A stretch of DNA of 64,000 nt, taken from contig NZ_CAJTUX010000001.1 of NCBI RefSeq assembly GCF_910579365.1, positions 4,505-68,504 of the forward strand. The letters are read 5' to 3'. Below, piece by piece: positions 36,474 to 44,629 of this stretch. A program made the translations under genes and the position numbers. Positions within the stretch are counted from its first letter, which is position 1. Every line of letters starts with the position of its first letter. Origin of the DNA: an uncultured Oscillibacter sp. GTDB lineage: Bacteria; Bacillota; Clostridia; Oscillospirales; Oscillospiraceae. A model generated the notes under the pieces. The model saw only the letters and a program-made list of their open reading frames with translations, was not told the origin of the DNA and made no database searches.

Positions 36474-38162
36474 ATGGCGGACGAAATCAAAACGCCGGAA
36501 TTGGAAAGCCGGAACTTTATCCACGCATTTATTGAGGAGGACGTCGCCCCCGGCGGGCAGTTCGCCGGACTGACAGTCCACACCCGGTTTCCCCCGGAGC
36601 CCAACGGCTACCTGCATATCGGTCACTGCAAGGCGCTGACCATCGACTTCGGCACCGCCGAAAAATACGGCGGTCTCTGCAACCTCCGCATGGACGACAC
36701 CAACCCCACCAAGGAGGACGAGGAGTTCGTGGAGGCCATCAAGGAGGACATCCACTGGCTGGGCTTCGACTGGGGGGACCGCTTCTTTTACGGCTCCGAC
36801 TATTTTGAGGAGGACTACCGCCAGGCGGAGGGCCTCATCAAAAAGGGGCTGGCCTACGTCTGCCAACTGACCCTGGAGGAGTTCAAGGAATACCGGGGCG
36901 GCGTGGGCGTCCCCGCCCGGAGCCCCTACCGGGACCGCCCCATGGAGGAGAGTCTGGACCTGTTCCGCCGGATGCGGGCGGGGGAATTCCCCGACGGGGC
37001 CATGACCCTTCGGGCCAAGATTGACCTTGCCAGCGGCAATTTCAACATGCGGGACCCGGTGCTCTACCGGATCAACCACCTGCCCCACCACCGCCACGGA
37101 ACCAAGTGGTGCATCTACCCCATGTACGACTTCGCCCACCCCATTCAGGACGCCCTGGAGGGCATCACCCACTCCCTCTGCTCCCTGGAATTTGAGGCCC
37201 ACCGGCCCCTGTACAACTGGGTCGTGGAGCACTGCGACCTGCCCGCCAAGCCCCGGCAGATCGAGTTCGCCCGCCTGGGAATCGACCACACGGTCATGAG
37301 CAAGCGCAAGCTCCGCCGTTTGGTGGAGGAGGGCCGCGTCTCCGGCTGGGACGACCCCCGGATGCCCACCCTCTGCGGCCTGCGCCGCCGGGGCTACACT
37401 CCCCAGTCTATCCGGAATTTCTGCGAGCGCATCGGCGTGGCCAAGTCCGCCAACGTGGTGGAGTACGGCTTTTTGGAGCACTGCCTCCGGGAGGACCTGA
37501 ACGCCGTGGCGGAGCGGGTCATGGCGGTGCTGCGGCCCGTGAAGCTCACCATCATCAACTACCCCGAGGGGAAGACGGAGACCGTCACCGTGGAAAACAA
37601 CCCCGTAGACCCCGCCGCCGGAACCCGGGAGGTCCCCTTCTCCCGCAACCTGTGGGTGGAGGCGGAGGACTTCCTGGAGACTCCCGTACCCAAGTACAAA
37701 CGGCTCTATCCCGGTGGACCGGAGTGTCGCCTCAAGGGGGCCTATCTCATCCGCTGCACCGGCTGCATCAAGGACGAGGCGGGGAACGTGACGGAAATCC
37801 TCTGCGAATACGACCCGGAGAGCCGGGGCGGCGACCCTGCCGACGGGCGGAAGGTCAAGGGGGCTACCATCCACTGGGTGGACGCCGCCACCGCCGCGGA
37901 CGCGGAGGTCCGGCTGTATGACAACCTCTTCTCCGACGAGAACCCCGACGCTGCCGACAAGGATTTCATCGAGTGTCTGAACCCCAATTCCCTGGAAGTC
38001 CTCACCGGCTGCAAGGTGGAGGCCTCCCTGGCGGCAGCCCAGGCTCCGGCGAATTTCCAGTTCCTGCGCCAGGGCTACTTCTGCCTGGACAGCAAGGACA
38101 GTGCCCCAGGACACCTGGTGTTTAACCGGAGTGTCAGCTTGAAAGACAGCTTTAAGAAGTAA
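36474..38162 (+). CDS. glnS: Glutaminyl-tRNA synthetase
   Basis: A 562-residue class I synthetase charging tRNA-Gln with glutamine. It has RFPPEPNGYLHIGHCKAL (HIGH motif), MDDTNPTKEDEEFVEAI, the GlnRS-type catalytic fold and the KMSKS equivalent VMSKRKLRRL. The C-terminal beta-barrel anticodon domain (VTVENNPVDP through HLVFNRSVSLKDS) is complete. GGGAGG precedes the ATG. Many Firmicutes use the transamidation route instead; a discrete GlnRS is found in a subset of Clostridia. It is monocistronic with its own promoter and terminator. Confidence 0.96.
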   Translation: MADEIKTPELESRNFIHAFIEEDVAPGGQFAGLTVHTRFPPEPNGYLHIGHCKALTIDFGTAEKYGGLCNLRMDDTNPTKEDEEFVEAIKEDIHWLGFDWGDRFFYGSDYFEEDYRQAEGLIKKGLAYVCQLTLEEFKEYRGGVGVPARSPYRDRPMEESLDLFRRMRAGEFPDGAMTLRAKIDLASGNFNMRDPVLYRINHLPHHRHGTKWCIYPMYDFAHPIQDALEGITHSLCSLEFEAHRPLYNWVVEHCDLPAKPRQIEFARLGIDHTVMSKRKLRRLVEEGRVSGWDDPRMPTLCGLRRRGYTPQSIRNFCERIGVAKSANVVEYGFLEHCLREDLNAVAERVMAVLRPVKLTIINYPEGKTETVTVENNPVDPAAGTREVPFSRNLWVEAEDFLETPVPKYKRLYPGGPECRLKGAYLIRCTGCIKDEAGNVTEILCEYDPESRGGDPADGRKVKGATIHWVDAATAADAEVRLYDNLFSDENPDAADKDFIECLNPNSLEVLTGCKVEASLAAAQAPANFQFLRQGYFCLDSKDSAPGHLVFNRSVSLKDSFKK

Positions 38163-38167
38163 AACAG

Positions 38168-38201
38168 AACCGCCGGAGGGCAATCCCTCCGGCGGTTTTT
38201 T
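38168..38201 (+). terminator. Bidirectional terminator between glnS and the sigma-factor pair
   Basis: A perfect 13-bp stem (38168-38180 with 38185-38197), 4-base loop and T6. The opposite strand also ends in TTCTGTTTT, and the convergent gene stops at 38204. Confidence 0.9.
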
Positions 38202-38203
38202 GT

Positions 38204-38770
38204 TTAATCCGTGACGGTGGTGACAACGCTGGTGTAGGTTTCCGCAGCGGCGGAGCTTTCCGTAGAGACGTTATACTCCGTATCCCCGTCCCGGGAGGAC
38301 AGCTGAACCTCGCAGTCTTCCAGGGTGCCGGTGACGGTCACGTCCACATCCGTGCCCTCGGCGGTTTTCACCGTTCCGGTGTAAACGCCGCTTTTCGCAA
38401 TTTCGTCCGTGATATCAAACTCCGCACCGTCCACGGTCAAAATCAGCACTCCATCCTGGAGCTCCGCGTCCGCAAAGACGCCGGTGACTTCTACCCGCTC
38501 CCCCGCGTCGTTTTCCAGCACAATGCGAGAATCATCCTGGAAGATAATCCGCATATTCTCGAACAGCGCGCCGTCCGTGGCGGCGTTGGCGCTGACCGCC
38601 AGGGCCAGGGTAAGCACGGCGGCCATGGCCACCGCCCGCAGGGCTTTCCAGGGTCTCCGCATGGTCTTTTTCTCGTTCATCTCGTTCATTTTCACAAGGA
38701 CCTCCTTCTTCGCCTCGTCGGAGGCCCGGAGCCGGGAAAAGGTCTCACAGTACAATCTTTCATCCATCAT
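38204..38770 (-). CDS. Membrane-anchored partner of the ECF sigma factor (probable anti-sigma or sensor)
   Basis: A 188-residue protein of no named family. The first 45 residues are charged and helical (YCETFSRLRASDEAKKEVLV), as in sigma-binding anti-sigma domains. One transmembrane helix follows (about 45-64, ALRAVAMAAVLTLALAVSA), then an extracellular beta-rich domain of about 120 residues ending in a Ser/Thr-rich tail. The start overlaps the sigma factor stop by one base (TGATG). Gene order and topology support an anti-sigma role; there is no zinc-binding ZAS motif. Confidence 0.65.
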   Translation of the reverse strand: MMDERLYCETFSRLRASDEAKKEVLVKMNEMNEKKTMRRPWKALRAVAMAAVLTLALAVSANAATDGALFENMRIIFQDDSRIVLENDAGERVEVTGVFADAELQDGVLILTVDGAEFDITDEIAKSGVYTGTVKTAEGTDVDVTVTGTLEDCEVQLSSRDGDTEYNVSTESSAAAETYTSVVTTVTD

Positions 38771-39246
38771 CAGGCTTCCGCCTCCTTCAGTTTGGTTTTC
38801 AGCTGTCCCCTGGCCCGCATGAGCCAGGTCTGTACGGTGGACGCCCTGGCCCCCAGCAGCTCCCCGGTCTCCTTGACGGAGTATCCCTCGTAGTAGTAGA
38901 GGTATACCGCCGCCCGGTACTTGGGAGGCAGGGCCATCACCTGCCGGAACAGCTCCGTCTGGGCGGGCTGGTCAAAGACTGCGGCCTCCTCCGCCTCTTC
39001 CAGGGGATCGGTCCGCCGCCGCCAGGGGGAGCGGAGGAGCTTTTTGCACTCGTTGGCCGCCACGCGAAGCAGCCAGTGCTTTTCATGGTCCGCCGACTCG
39101 AAGTCCTTTGCCTCCGTATAAAGCTTCAGCAAAGACTCCTGCATCACATCCTCGGCATCCGCCCGGTTTTTCAGATAGCTGTATGCCAGCCGGAACACCA
39201 TGTCGCCGTAAAGCTCCACGGCCTCCCGGAACCGCTGGTCCGTCAA
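38770..39246 (-). CDS. ECF-type RNA polymerase sigma factor
   Basis: A 158-residue sigma-70 family protein with only regions 2 and 4. Region 2 has FRLAYSYLKNRADAEDVMQES (DAEDVMQE core). Region 4 has LPPKYRAAVYLYYYEGYSVKET and the recognition helix ARASTVQTWLMRARGQLK. The start is TTG at 39246 with only a weak GGTGAGG upstream, so translation may be low. The next gene, overlapping by one base, is its likely anti-sigma partner. Confidence 0.9.
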   Translation of the reverse strand: MTDQRFREAVELYGDMVFRLAYSYLKNRADAEDVMQESLLKLYTEAKDFESADHEKHWLLRVAANECKKLLRSPWRRRTDPLEEAEEAAVFDQPAQTELFRQVMALPPKYRAAVYLYYYEGYSVKETGELLGARASTVQTWLMRARGQLKTKLKEAEA

Positions 39247-39371
39247 TGCGCCTCACCTTCTTTGGTCTGGTTTGGAAGGGCCCTTCTGTAGGGAATATCC
39301 CTCAGAGATGGATTCTATCTCATTTTCCTGAAAATTTCCTCAAAAAAACCGGGGGACCCCGACTGTGACTG

Positions 39372-40092
39372 AAAAGAAGATCCCTTATTCATTATCATCC
39401 GTTCCTCATAGAAATACCGCATCGTCGTACACTTCTTGGGGCAATGTGAGCACGCGCTTGGAATATATACCGAACGGGCAATTGTCTCATCATAACCGGT
39501 TATAACTCCTGCCTTCTCCGCAGTCGCTGGATACCAGAATTCATAATCGCCGCCGCATACAACCGGAATGTTGTTTCCGGCAAGCACCTGCGCCACATCG
39601 CTTACATTGTCATATCCATTATCCGCTACGATCGTCATGTGATCTGCGTCGAGTATCTCTGAGGCTTTTTCTGCCATAGGCGACATCAGATTTTTGTCCT
39701 GTACCTGATTGCAGACCGCAGACTCCACCACCATTTTATTCTTGCCGTCCACAGCGGTCTGGACATTTAGACACACCGGCATACCGTCCTTCGTCTTCAT
39801 CAGCCGGCTGTCCGGATCGGTCAGCGACACCTGCGTTTCTTCTCCCCAGGTAATACGTTCAAGATACCCTTCCAATTCTGTCCTGCGTTCCACAGGAGAC
39901 ACAATGGCAGCCTCTATTGTTCTGGCCTGGTCTTCTGATTCCATTTCTTTATCAATTCGTTCCAATTCCTCCAAATACGCGGCTATCTTTTCCTCTGCCC
40001 TGCAAATGCAATCCTGAATTTTTCCTTTCGTATAATTCCCGTCCCTGCCGTTCCGCGCTTTGATACCATAATAACGACCTTTTCATAGCGTT
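39372..40092 (-). pseudogene. IS1182-type DDE transposase remnant
   Basis: An open frame of about 240 codons without a proper start. The middle resembles the DDE core of IS1182-family transposases: VSLTDPDSRLMKTKDG (first Asp), VVESAVCNQVQDKNLM and MTIVADNGYDNVSDV (second Asp). SACSHCPKKCTTMRYF is the Cys-rich block before the last catalytic Glu. A TGA at about 40090 cuts the N terminus and the C terminus is replaced by unrelated sequence, so the Glu region is lost. GC content is visibly lower than in the neighbours. No terminal inverted repeats were recognised. Confidence 0.8.
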
Positions 40093-40318
40093 TTGACACA
40101 ATCTTGCCCCAACCCCCTTGAACGCACAAAAGTTTTGTGCGGCCGCGCGTCCCTGGCGGACGCTTTTTCTTTTTTGGGACAGCCAAATTTGAAGGAAAGC
40201 AATCTCTTTCAATTCTCATTTTGATGAGATTGCAGCGCTGGGCAAAGAGAACCATTCTTTCACGCGTCCATATTGCGCTTTTTGCAATAAAAAGCAACTA
40301 TTTTGCTCCCAAAAACGC
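40093..40318. other. AT-rich non-coding flank of the transposase remnant
   Basis: No gene is supportable here. The stretch is AT-richer than the genome, contains short imperfect palindromes (GCACAAAACTTTTGTGC at 40125-40141) and probably belongs to the decayed insertion. Confidence 0.5.
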
Positions 40319-40362
40319 AAAATAAGCGAAGAATGGATCAAAGTCCACCCTCCGCTTATTTT
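40319..40362 (-). terminator. Probable terminator of mgtE
   Basis: A 10-bp stem AAAATAAGCG/CGCTTATTTT with a 24-base loop, about 97 bases past the mgtE stop. On the minus strand it is followed by GCGTTTTTGG. Confidence 0.5.
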
Positions 40363-40458
40363 TCGCGCCGGCAGATGGCGCTCGTAATTTTTCAGATTAC
40401 TGTTTTATAGACACATCTCTAAGGGACCGGACGGCGTTTCGCGGCGCTGCCCCTCCGC

Positions 40459-41841
40459 TCACAGCCCCAGGATCGCCGAGGCAAAGCGGAAGTAGATCAA
40501 AAGGGACAGCGCATCCACAATGGTGGTGATAAACGGCGAGGCCATCACCGCCGGGTCAAAGCCGATGCGCTTGGCCAGCAGCGGCAAGGAGCATCCCACC
40601 AGCTTGGCGCAGAGCACCGTCCCCACCAGCGTGGCGCAGACCACCAGGGCCACCTGGGGCGTCACCGTGGGGTTTTGCAGAAGCCAGCGGTCCACCAGCA
40701 TCATCTTCACAAAGTTGGCGGCCGCCAGGCACAGCCCGCAGCAGACGGAAACCCAGAACTCCTTCCACAGCACCTGAAAGAGGTCGCTGAACCGGACCTC
40801 CCCCAGAGAGAGGGCCCGGATGACGGCGGTGGAGGCCTGAGTGCCGCTGTTGCCGCCAGTACCGGAGAGCATAGGGATAAACGAGGTCAGAATGGCGCAG
40901 GCCATCAGAGATTTTTCAAAGTGGGTCAGGATGATGCCGGTGAAGGTGGCGGAGAGCATCAGCAGCATCAGCCAGGGCGTCCTGGCCTTCCAGGTCTCGA
41001 AAATGCCGGTTTTCAGATAGGGCTTGTCACCGGGGAGCATGGCGGCCATCTTCTCGATGTCCTCCGTGACCTCCTCCTGGAGGACATCGATGGCGTCGTC
41101 CACCGTGACGATGCCCACCAGCCGGTTCTCCTTGTCCACCACAGGCAGGGCCAGGAAGTCGTACTTACTCAGCGACCGGGCCACGACCTCCTGATCGTCC
41201 AGAGTCTGAACGGCGATGAGGTTGCGCTCCATGATGTCACCAATCACGTCGTCCTCCTCCGCCAGGAGCAGTGTGCGGATGGTCAAAAGACCGATGAGGT
41301 GCCGCCGGTCGTCGATGACATAGCAGATGTTGATGGTCTCCTTGTCCGGTCCCGTCCGGCGAATGCGCTTCAGCGCGTCCTCCACCGTCATGTTGGCCTT
41401 CAAGTCCACGAACTCCGTGGTCATGATACTGCCGGCGGAGTCCTCGGGGTACTTCAAAATCTCGTTGATGCTCTTGCGCATCTCCGGGTCGCAGTGGCGC
41501 AGAATGCGCTTGACCACCCCCGCCGGCATCTCCTCCACGATGTCCACGGTGTCGTCCAGGTACAGCTCATCCAGCACCTCTTTCAGCTCCGTGTTGGAAA
41601 AGCTGTGAATCAGCAGCTCCTGGTCGTCGCTGTCCAGCTCCACGAAGACCTCCGCCGCCAGCTCCTTGGGCAGCAGCCGGAAGACCACTGGAACCTTTTC
41701 GTCCAAATCCGTGCAGAGGGCGGCGATGTCCGCCGCCTCCATGGGCAGCAGCAGGTCCCGCAGCTCCGCGTAGCGTTTTCGGCGGTACAACTCCTCCATT
41801 TCTTCCAGCAGCTCTGCCCGGTCATTTCGCGCCTCAAACAT
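40459..41841 (-). CDS. mgtE: MgtE-family magnesium transporter
   Basis: A 460-residue Mg2+ channel/transporter. Cytosolic N domain (LRDLLLPMEAADIAALCTDL), two CBS domains (about 135-255, with AGSIMTTEFVDL and YDFLALPVVDKENRLVGIVT), the plug helix, then five membrane helices with the pore signature PMLSGTGGNSGTQAS. The CBS domains gate the channel with intracellular Mg2+. I chose the ATG at 41841 for the usual N terminus and the AAGGGGG upstream. The roughly 65-base leader is too short for an M-box riboswitch. Confidence 0.95.
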   Translation of the reverse strand: MFEARNDRAELLEEMEELYRRKRYAELRDLLLPMEAADIAALCTDLDEKVPVVFRLLPKELAAEVFVELDSDDQELLIHSFSNTELKEVLDELYLDDTVDIVEEMPAGVVKRILRHCDPEMRKSINEILKYPEDSAGSIMTTEFVDLKANMTVEDALKRIRRTGPDKETINICYVIDDRRHLIGLLTIRTLLLAEEDDVIGDIMERNLIAVQTLDDQEVVARSLSKYDFLALPVVDKENRLVGIVTVDDAIDVLQEEVTEDIEKMAAMLPGDKPYLKTGIFETWKARTPWLMLLMLSATFTGIILTHFEKSLMACAILTSFIPMLSGTGGNSGTQASTAVIRALSLGEVRFSDLFQVLWKEFWVSVCCGLCLAAANFVKMMLVDRWLLQNPTVTPQVALVVCATLVGTVLCAKLVGCSLPLLAKRIGFDPAVMASPFITTIVDALSLLIYFRFASAILGL

Positions 41842-41911
41842 GCACGGGACCCCCTTTCCATGAAGAAATAGCCGGAAAAACCCCAAAAAATAGGCTTCTC
41901 TCACTTCTACC

Positions 41912-41940
41912 ATCCTATTCCTATTTTTCGCCCCTGTCAA
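41912..41940 (-). promoter_or_regulatory. Predicted mgtE promoter
   Basis: Minus-strand TTGACA (41935-41940), 17-base spacer, TAGGAT (41912-41917). Confidence 0.65.
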
Positions 41941-41978
41941 GGGCGGGGCGGGGGAAAGTCCCCGGCAGAGAATTTTCC

Positions 41979-42007
41979 TCGACCTTTTCCCCGAAGTGTG
42001 TTATAAT
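41979..42007 (+). promoter_or_regulatory. Predicted promoter of the GH13 gene
   Basis: TCGACC (41979-41984), 17-base spacer, perfect TATAAT (42002-42007) with a TG upstream. Confidence 0.55.
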
Positions 42008-42086
42008 AAAAATCTGTACAACACCTTTGTGTCCAGTGCCGGGAAATCCGGCGAATCCCCCTCCGCCAAGAAAGGACGGTTTGATT

Positions 42087-43397
42087 ATGTGGGCTGACAA
42101 AAGCGTATTCTACCAGATTTATCCCCTGGGCTTCTGCGGGGCTCCCAGAGAGAACGACGGCGTCCCCGTGAGCCGCATCGGCAAAATTGCGGACTGGGCT
42201 CCCCATATCCGGAAAGTGGGGGCCGGGGCGGTCTACCTCTCCCCCATCTTCGAGAGCGACCGCCACGGCTACGACACCCGGGACTACCGGAAGGTAGACT
42301 GCCGCCTGGGGACCAACGAGGACTTCGCCGCCGTGGTGAACGCCCTCCACGGCCACGGCATCCGGGTGGTGCTGGACGGCGTGTTCAACCATGTGGGCCG
42401 GGGCTTCTGGGCCTTTCAGGACGTGCGGGAGCGGAAGTGGGACTCCCCCTACAAGGATTGGTTCCACATTCACTTTGACGGCAACTCCAACTATGACGAC
42501 GGCTTCTGGTACGAGGGCTGGGAGGGGCACTTCGAGCTGGTGAAGCTGAACCTCCAAAATCCCGCCGTCGTGGACTACCTCCTGGACTGCGTGAAGTTCT
42601 GGGTGGACGCGTTCGATATCGACGGTCTCCGGCTGGACGTGGCCTACTGCCTGGAACCGGACTTCCTCCACCGCCTCCGGCAGTTCACTGAGGGGCTGAA
42701 GCCGGAGTTCTTCCTGGTGGGCGAAACCCTCCACGGGGACTATAACCGCTGGGTAGGAGACGGTCTGCTCCACTCCTGCACGAACTATGAGTGCTATAAG
42801 GGTTTGTACTCCAGCCTGAACTCCATGAACCTCTTCGAGATCGTCCATAGCCTGAAGCGCCAGTTCGGTCCGGAGCCGTGGACCCTCTACAAGGGCAAGC
42901 GCCTCCTCTGCTTTGTGGACAACCACGACGTCACCCGGGCCGCCAGCATCCTGACAAATCCCCGGCACCTGCCCCTGATTTACGGTCTCCTCTTCGGCAT
43001 GCCCGGCATCCCCTGCCTGTACTACGGCAGCGAGTGGGGGGCCCTGGGGGAGAAGTCACAAGGGGACGACGCCCTCCGCCCCGCTTTCGACGCGCCGGAG
43101 TGGACGGACCTGACGGACCAGATCGCCGCCATGGCGAAGGCCCACGCGGAGAGCGAGGCCCTGTGCTACGGCGATTTCCAAGACATCGTCCTCACCAACC
43201 ACCAGACCATCTTCCAGCGCCGGACGGACTCCGAGCGGGTGCTGGTGGCGGTCAACGCCTCCGACGCGCCCTACACCGCCCACTTTGACGCGGGCTGCGG
43301 CCAGGCGGTGGATCTCATCACCGGAAAGCTCCACGACTTTGGCGGCGGCAGCGAGCTGCCCCCCTACAGCGTGGCCTTCTGGAAGTGCGAGCGGTAA
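42087..43397 (+). CDS. GH13 alpha-amylase-family glycosidase (cyclomaltodextrinase/neopullulanase-like)
   Basis: A 436-residue intracellular GH13 enzyme without signal peptide. Conserved regions: DGVFNHVG, GLRLDVAY (nucleophile Asp184), VGETLHGDY (acid/base Glu213) and FVDNHDVTR (transition-state Asp). The W-F-Y-G-block IHFDGNSNYDDGFWYEGWEG is typical of maltogenic amylase and cyclomaltodextrinase subfamilies. The N-terminal starch-binding dimer domain of neopullulanases is absent. AGAAAGGA precedes the ATG. It probably trims maltooligosaccharides in the cytosol. Confidence 0.9.
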   Translation: MWADKSVFYQIYPLGFCGAPRENDGVPVSRIGKIADWAPHIRKVGAGAVYLSPIFESDRHGYDTRDYRKVDCRLGTNEDFAAVVNALHGHGIRVVLDGVFNHVGRGFWAFQDVRERKWDSPYKDWFHIHFDGNSNYDDGFWYEGWEGHFELVKLNLQNPAVVDYLLDCVKFWVDAFDIDGLRLDVAYCLEPDFLHRLRQFTEGLKPEFFLVGETLHGDYNRWVGDGLLHSCTNYECYKGLYSSLNSMNLFEIVHSLKRQFGPEPWTLYKGKRLLCFVDNHDVTRAASILTNPRHLPLIYGLLFGMPGIPCLYYGSEWGALGEKSQGDDALRPAFDAPEWTDLTDQIAAMAKAHAESEALCYGDFQDIVLTNHQTIFQRRTDSERVLVAVNASDAPYTAHFDAGCGQAVDLITGKLHDFGGGSELPPYSVAFWKCER

Positions 43398-43451
43398 ACG
43401 CCGCCCTCCGATTCCGGCGGCACGCATTCAAGGGAAGGCACTTGGACAAAC

Positions 43452-43667
43452 ATGACCGATTTGGAATTGAGGAAAAAAGCCTCTGAAATCGCGGCTCAGC
43501 TTCGGGACAGCACCATACCGGACGAGGAAATCATCCGCCAAATCGTTGTCTTTCGCATTGTGACTTTCGGTTCGCCGGACGGCGTCCGAAGCCCCCGCCA
43601 AGCGCGGGGGCTTGAGGCTGTCGAAAAAGTCTTTTCGGCAGCCTGCGCAAGCTTTTCAAACCTTTAA
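43452..43667 (+). CDS. Small hypothetical protein running into a hairpin region
   Basis: A 71-codon frame with AAGGGAAGG upstream. The first 36 residues (MTDLELRKKASEIAAQLRDS onwards) form a plausible charged helix pair with ordinary codon use. From about 43589 the frame crosses a terminator-like hairpin, and those residues are unlikely to be original. It may be a small gene whose 3' end was replaced by the inserted hairpin array. Confidence 0.4.
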   Translation: MTDLELRKKASEIAAQLRDSTIPDEEIIRQIVVFRIVTFGSPDGVRSPRQARGLEAVEKVFSAACASFSNL

Positions 43668-43802
43668 AAAAGTTTTGAAAAGCTTCTGATTGAAAACGAA
43701 AGGAACCCCTCCTGGGTTCCTCTCGTAACTCTCTTCCTTCCCGTTGCGTCAGTCTTCTGCGTTTTTTGACACGCTGGAAGCCCCCGCCAAGCGCGGGGGC
43801 TT
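43589..43802. repeat. Array of hairpins bounded by two identical 25-bp terminator-like repeats
   Basis: The same 25-base palindromic repeat, AAGCCCCCGCCAAGCGCGGG plus GGCTT, occurs at 43589-43613 and 43778-43802. Between them are AGGCTG...CAGCCT (43614-43643), AAGCTTTTCAAA...TTTGAAAAGCTT (43649-43685) and CGAAAGGAACCC...GGGTTCCTCTCG (about 43697-43725). The second copy is followed by T5 on the plus strand. No convincing gene lies inside. Confidence 0.8.
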
Positions 43803-43805
43803 TTT

Positions 43806-44501
43806 CTATTCCATTCCGCTCCAGGCGCTTCGCTTCTCCCCGGCGGAGAGGAGGGTAAATTCATTTTTCCGGAACCGGATCAGCCCCTCCGCCTCCATCC
43901 GGCTCAGCTCGTGGGACAACGCGCTGCGGTTCACGCAGAGGAAGGCCGCCAACTCCTCCCGGGAGAAGGGGATACGGAAAGTCATGGTCCCCCGCCGCTC
44001 CGCCTGCATGGTGAGGTAGACCAGCACCCGGTCCCGAAGGCCCCGCTGGGACAGGATGGCCAGCCGGTAGTATTTGCGGAGGTTCCCGTCGGACAAAATG
44101 GTCATCAGGTTCCGCCACAATATCTGCCGCTCGGCCTCCCAGGGGCCCCCCGGCTCCAGCAGCAGCGCCCCGGGGAACCGGAGGACCCGGAGCCCCCCCG
44201 CCGCCGCGGCATAATAGGGGGACCGGCGGCTCCGGGTGCAGATCAGGTCCGTTCCCAGGGTGTGGCCGGGCCCCAGGGCGTCCATCAGGCTGCTGGACCC
44301 GTCGGAAAATATCTGAAAGATCTGCGCCTTCCCCCCCAGGACCACCGTAAACCAGTCCACCCGGTCCCCCGGCGCAATGAGGACGGACTGCTTCTCAAAT
44401 ATCCGGAACGTTCCCTGGGGCAAAATCTTCTTCTCCAGGACCTCCTCAGGCAGGTCCCGGAAGAGGCGGCATTGTTTCAGCACAGGCAGCGCCGTATCCA
44501 T
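43806..44501 (-). CDS. Crp/Fnr-family transcriptional regulator
   Basis: A 231-residue regulator: cNMP-binding-like beta barrel (residues about 20-120, with VLIAPGDRVDWFTVVLGGKA), dimer helix, then an HTH_Crp domain with SREELAAFLCVNRSALSHEL. There is no cluster of cysteines for an Fnr Fe-S centre and no clear cAMP phosphate pocket, so it may sense haem, 2-oxoacids or another ligand. It diverges from moaA. A palindrome in the shared 128-base region lies at the class II activator position for moaA. Confidence 0.88.
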   Translation of the reverse strand: MDTALPVLKQCRLFRDLPEEVLEKKILPQGTFRIFEKQSVLIAPGDRVDWFTVVLGGKAQIFQIFSDGSSSLMDALGPGHTLGTDLICTRSRRSPYYAAAAGGLRVLRFPGALLLEPGGPWEAERQILWRNLMTILSDGNLRKYYRLAILSQRGLRDRVLVYLTMQAERRGTMTFRIPFSREELAAFLCVNRSALSHELSRMEAEGLIRFRKNEFTLLSAGEKRSAWSGME

Positions 44502-44547
44502 CGTCTTCCCTCCCGGCCGGTCGTTTTGAAAATTATACCGGAAAAAC

Positions 44548-44561
44548 GTTGTTAAAACAAC
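44548..44561. promoter_or_regulatory. Crp/Fnr-type operator GTTGT-N4-ACAAC
   Basis: A perfect 5-4-5 inverted repeat, GTTGTTAAAACAAC. Its centre (44554.5) is 41.5 bases upstream of the start site predicted from the moaA -10 box. Confidence 0.65.
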
Positions 44562-44583
44562 CTCATTTTTTGCAGCCCTTTAC

Positions 44584-44589
44584 TATAAT
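44584..44589 (+). promoter_or_regulatory. Predicted -10 element of the moaA operon
   Basis: A perfect TATAAT without a recognisable -35 element; the Crp-type palindrome takes its place. Translation starts at 44630. Confidence 0.6.
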
Positions 44590-44629
44590 GAATTTCATCA
44601 CACTGCCGCCGGAAGAGGAGGACGCCGCC

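Noticed and set aside
41842..41911. Possible M-box magnesium riboswitch before mgtE
   Set aside because: The predicted leader is only about 65 bases and lacks the conserved M-box elements, which need well over 100 bases.
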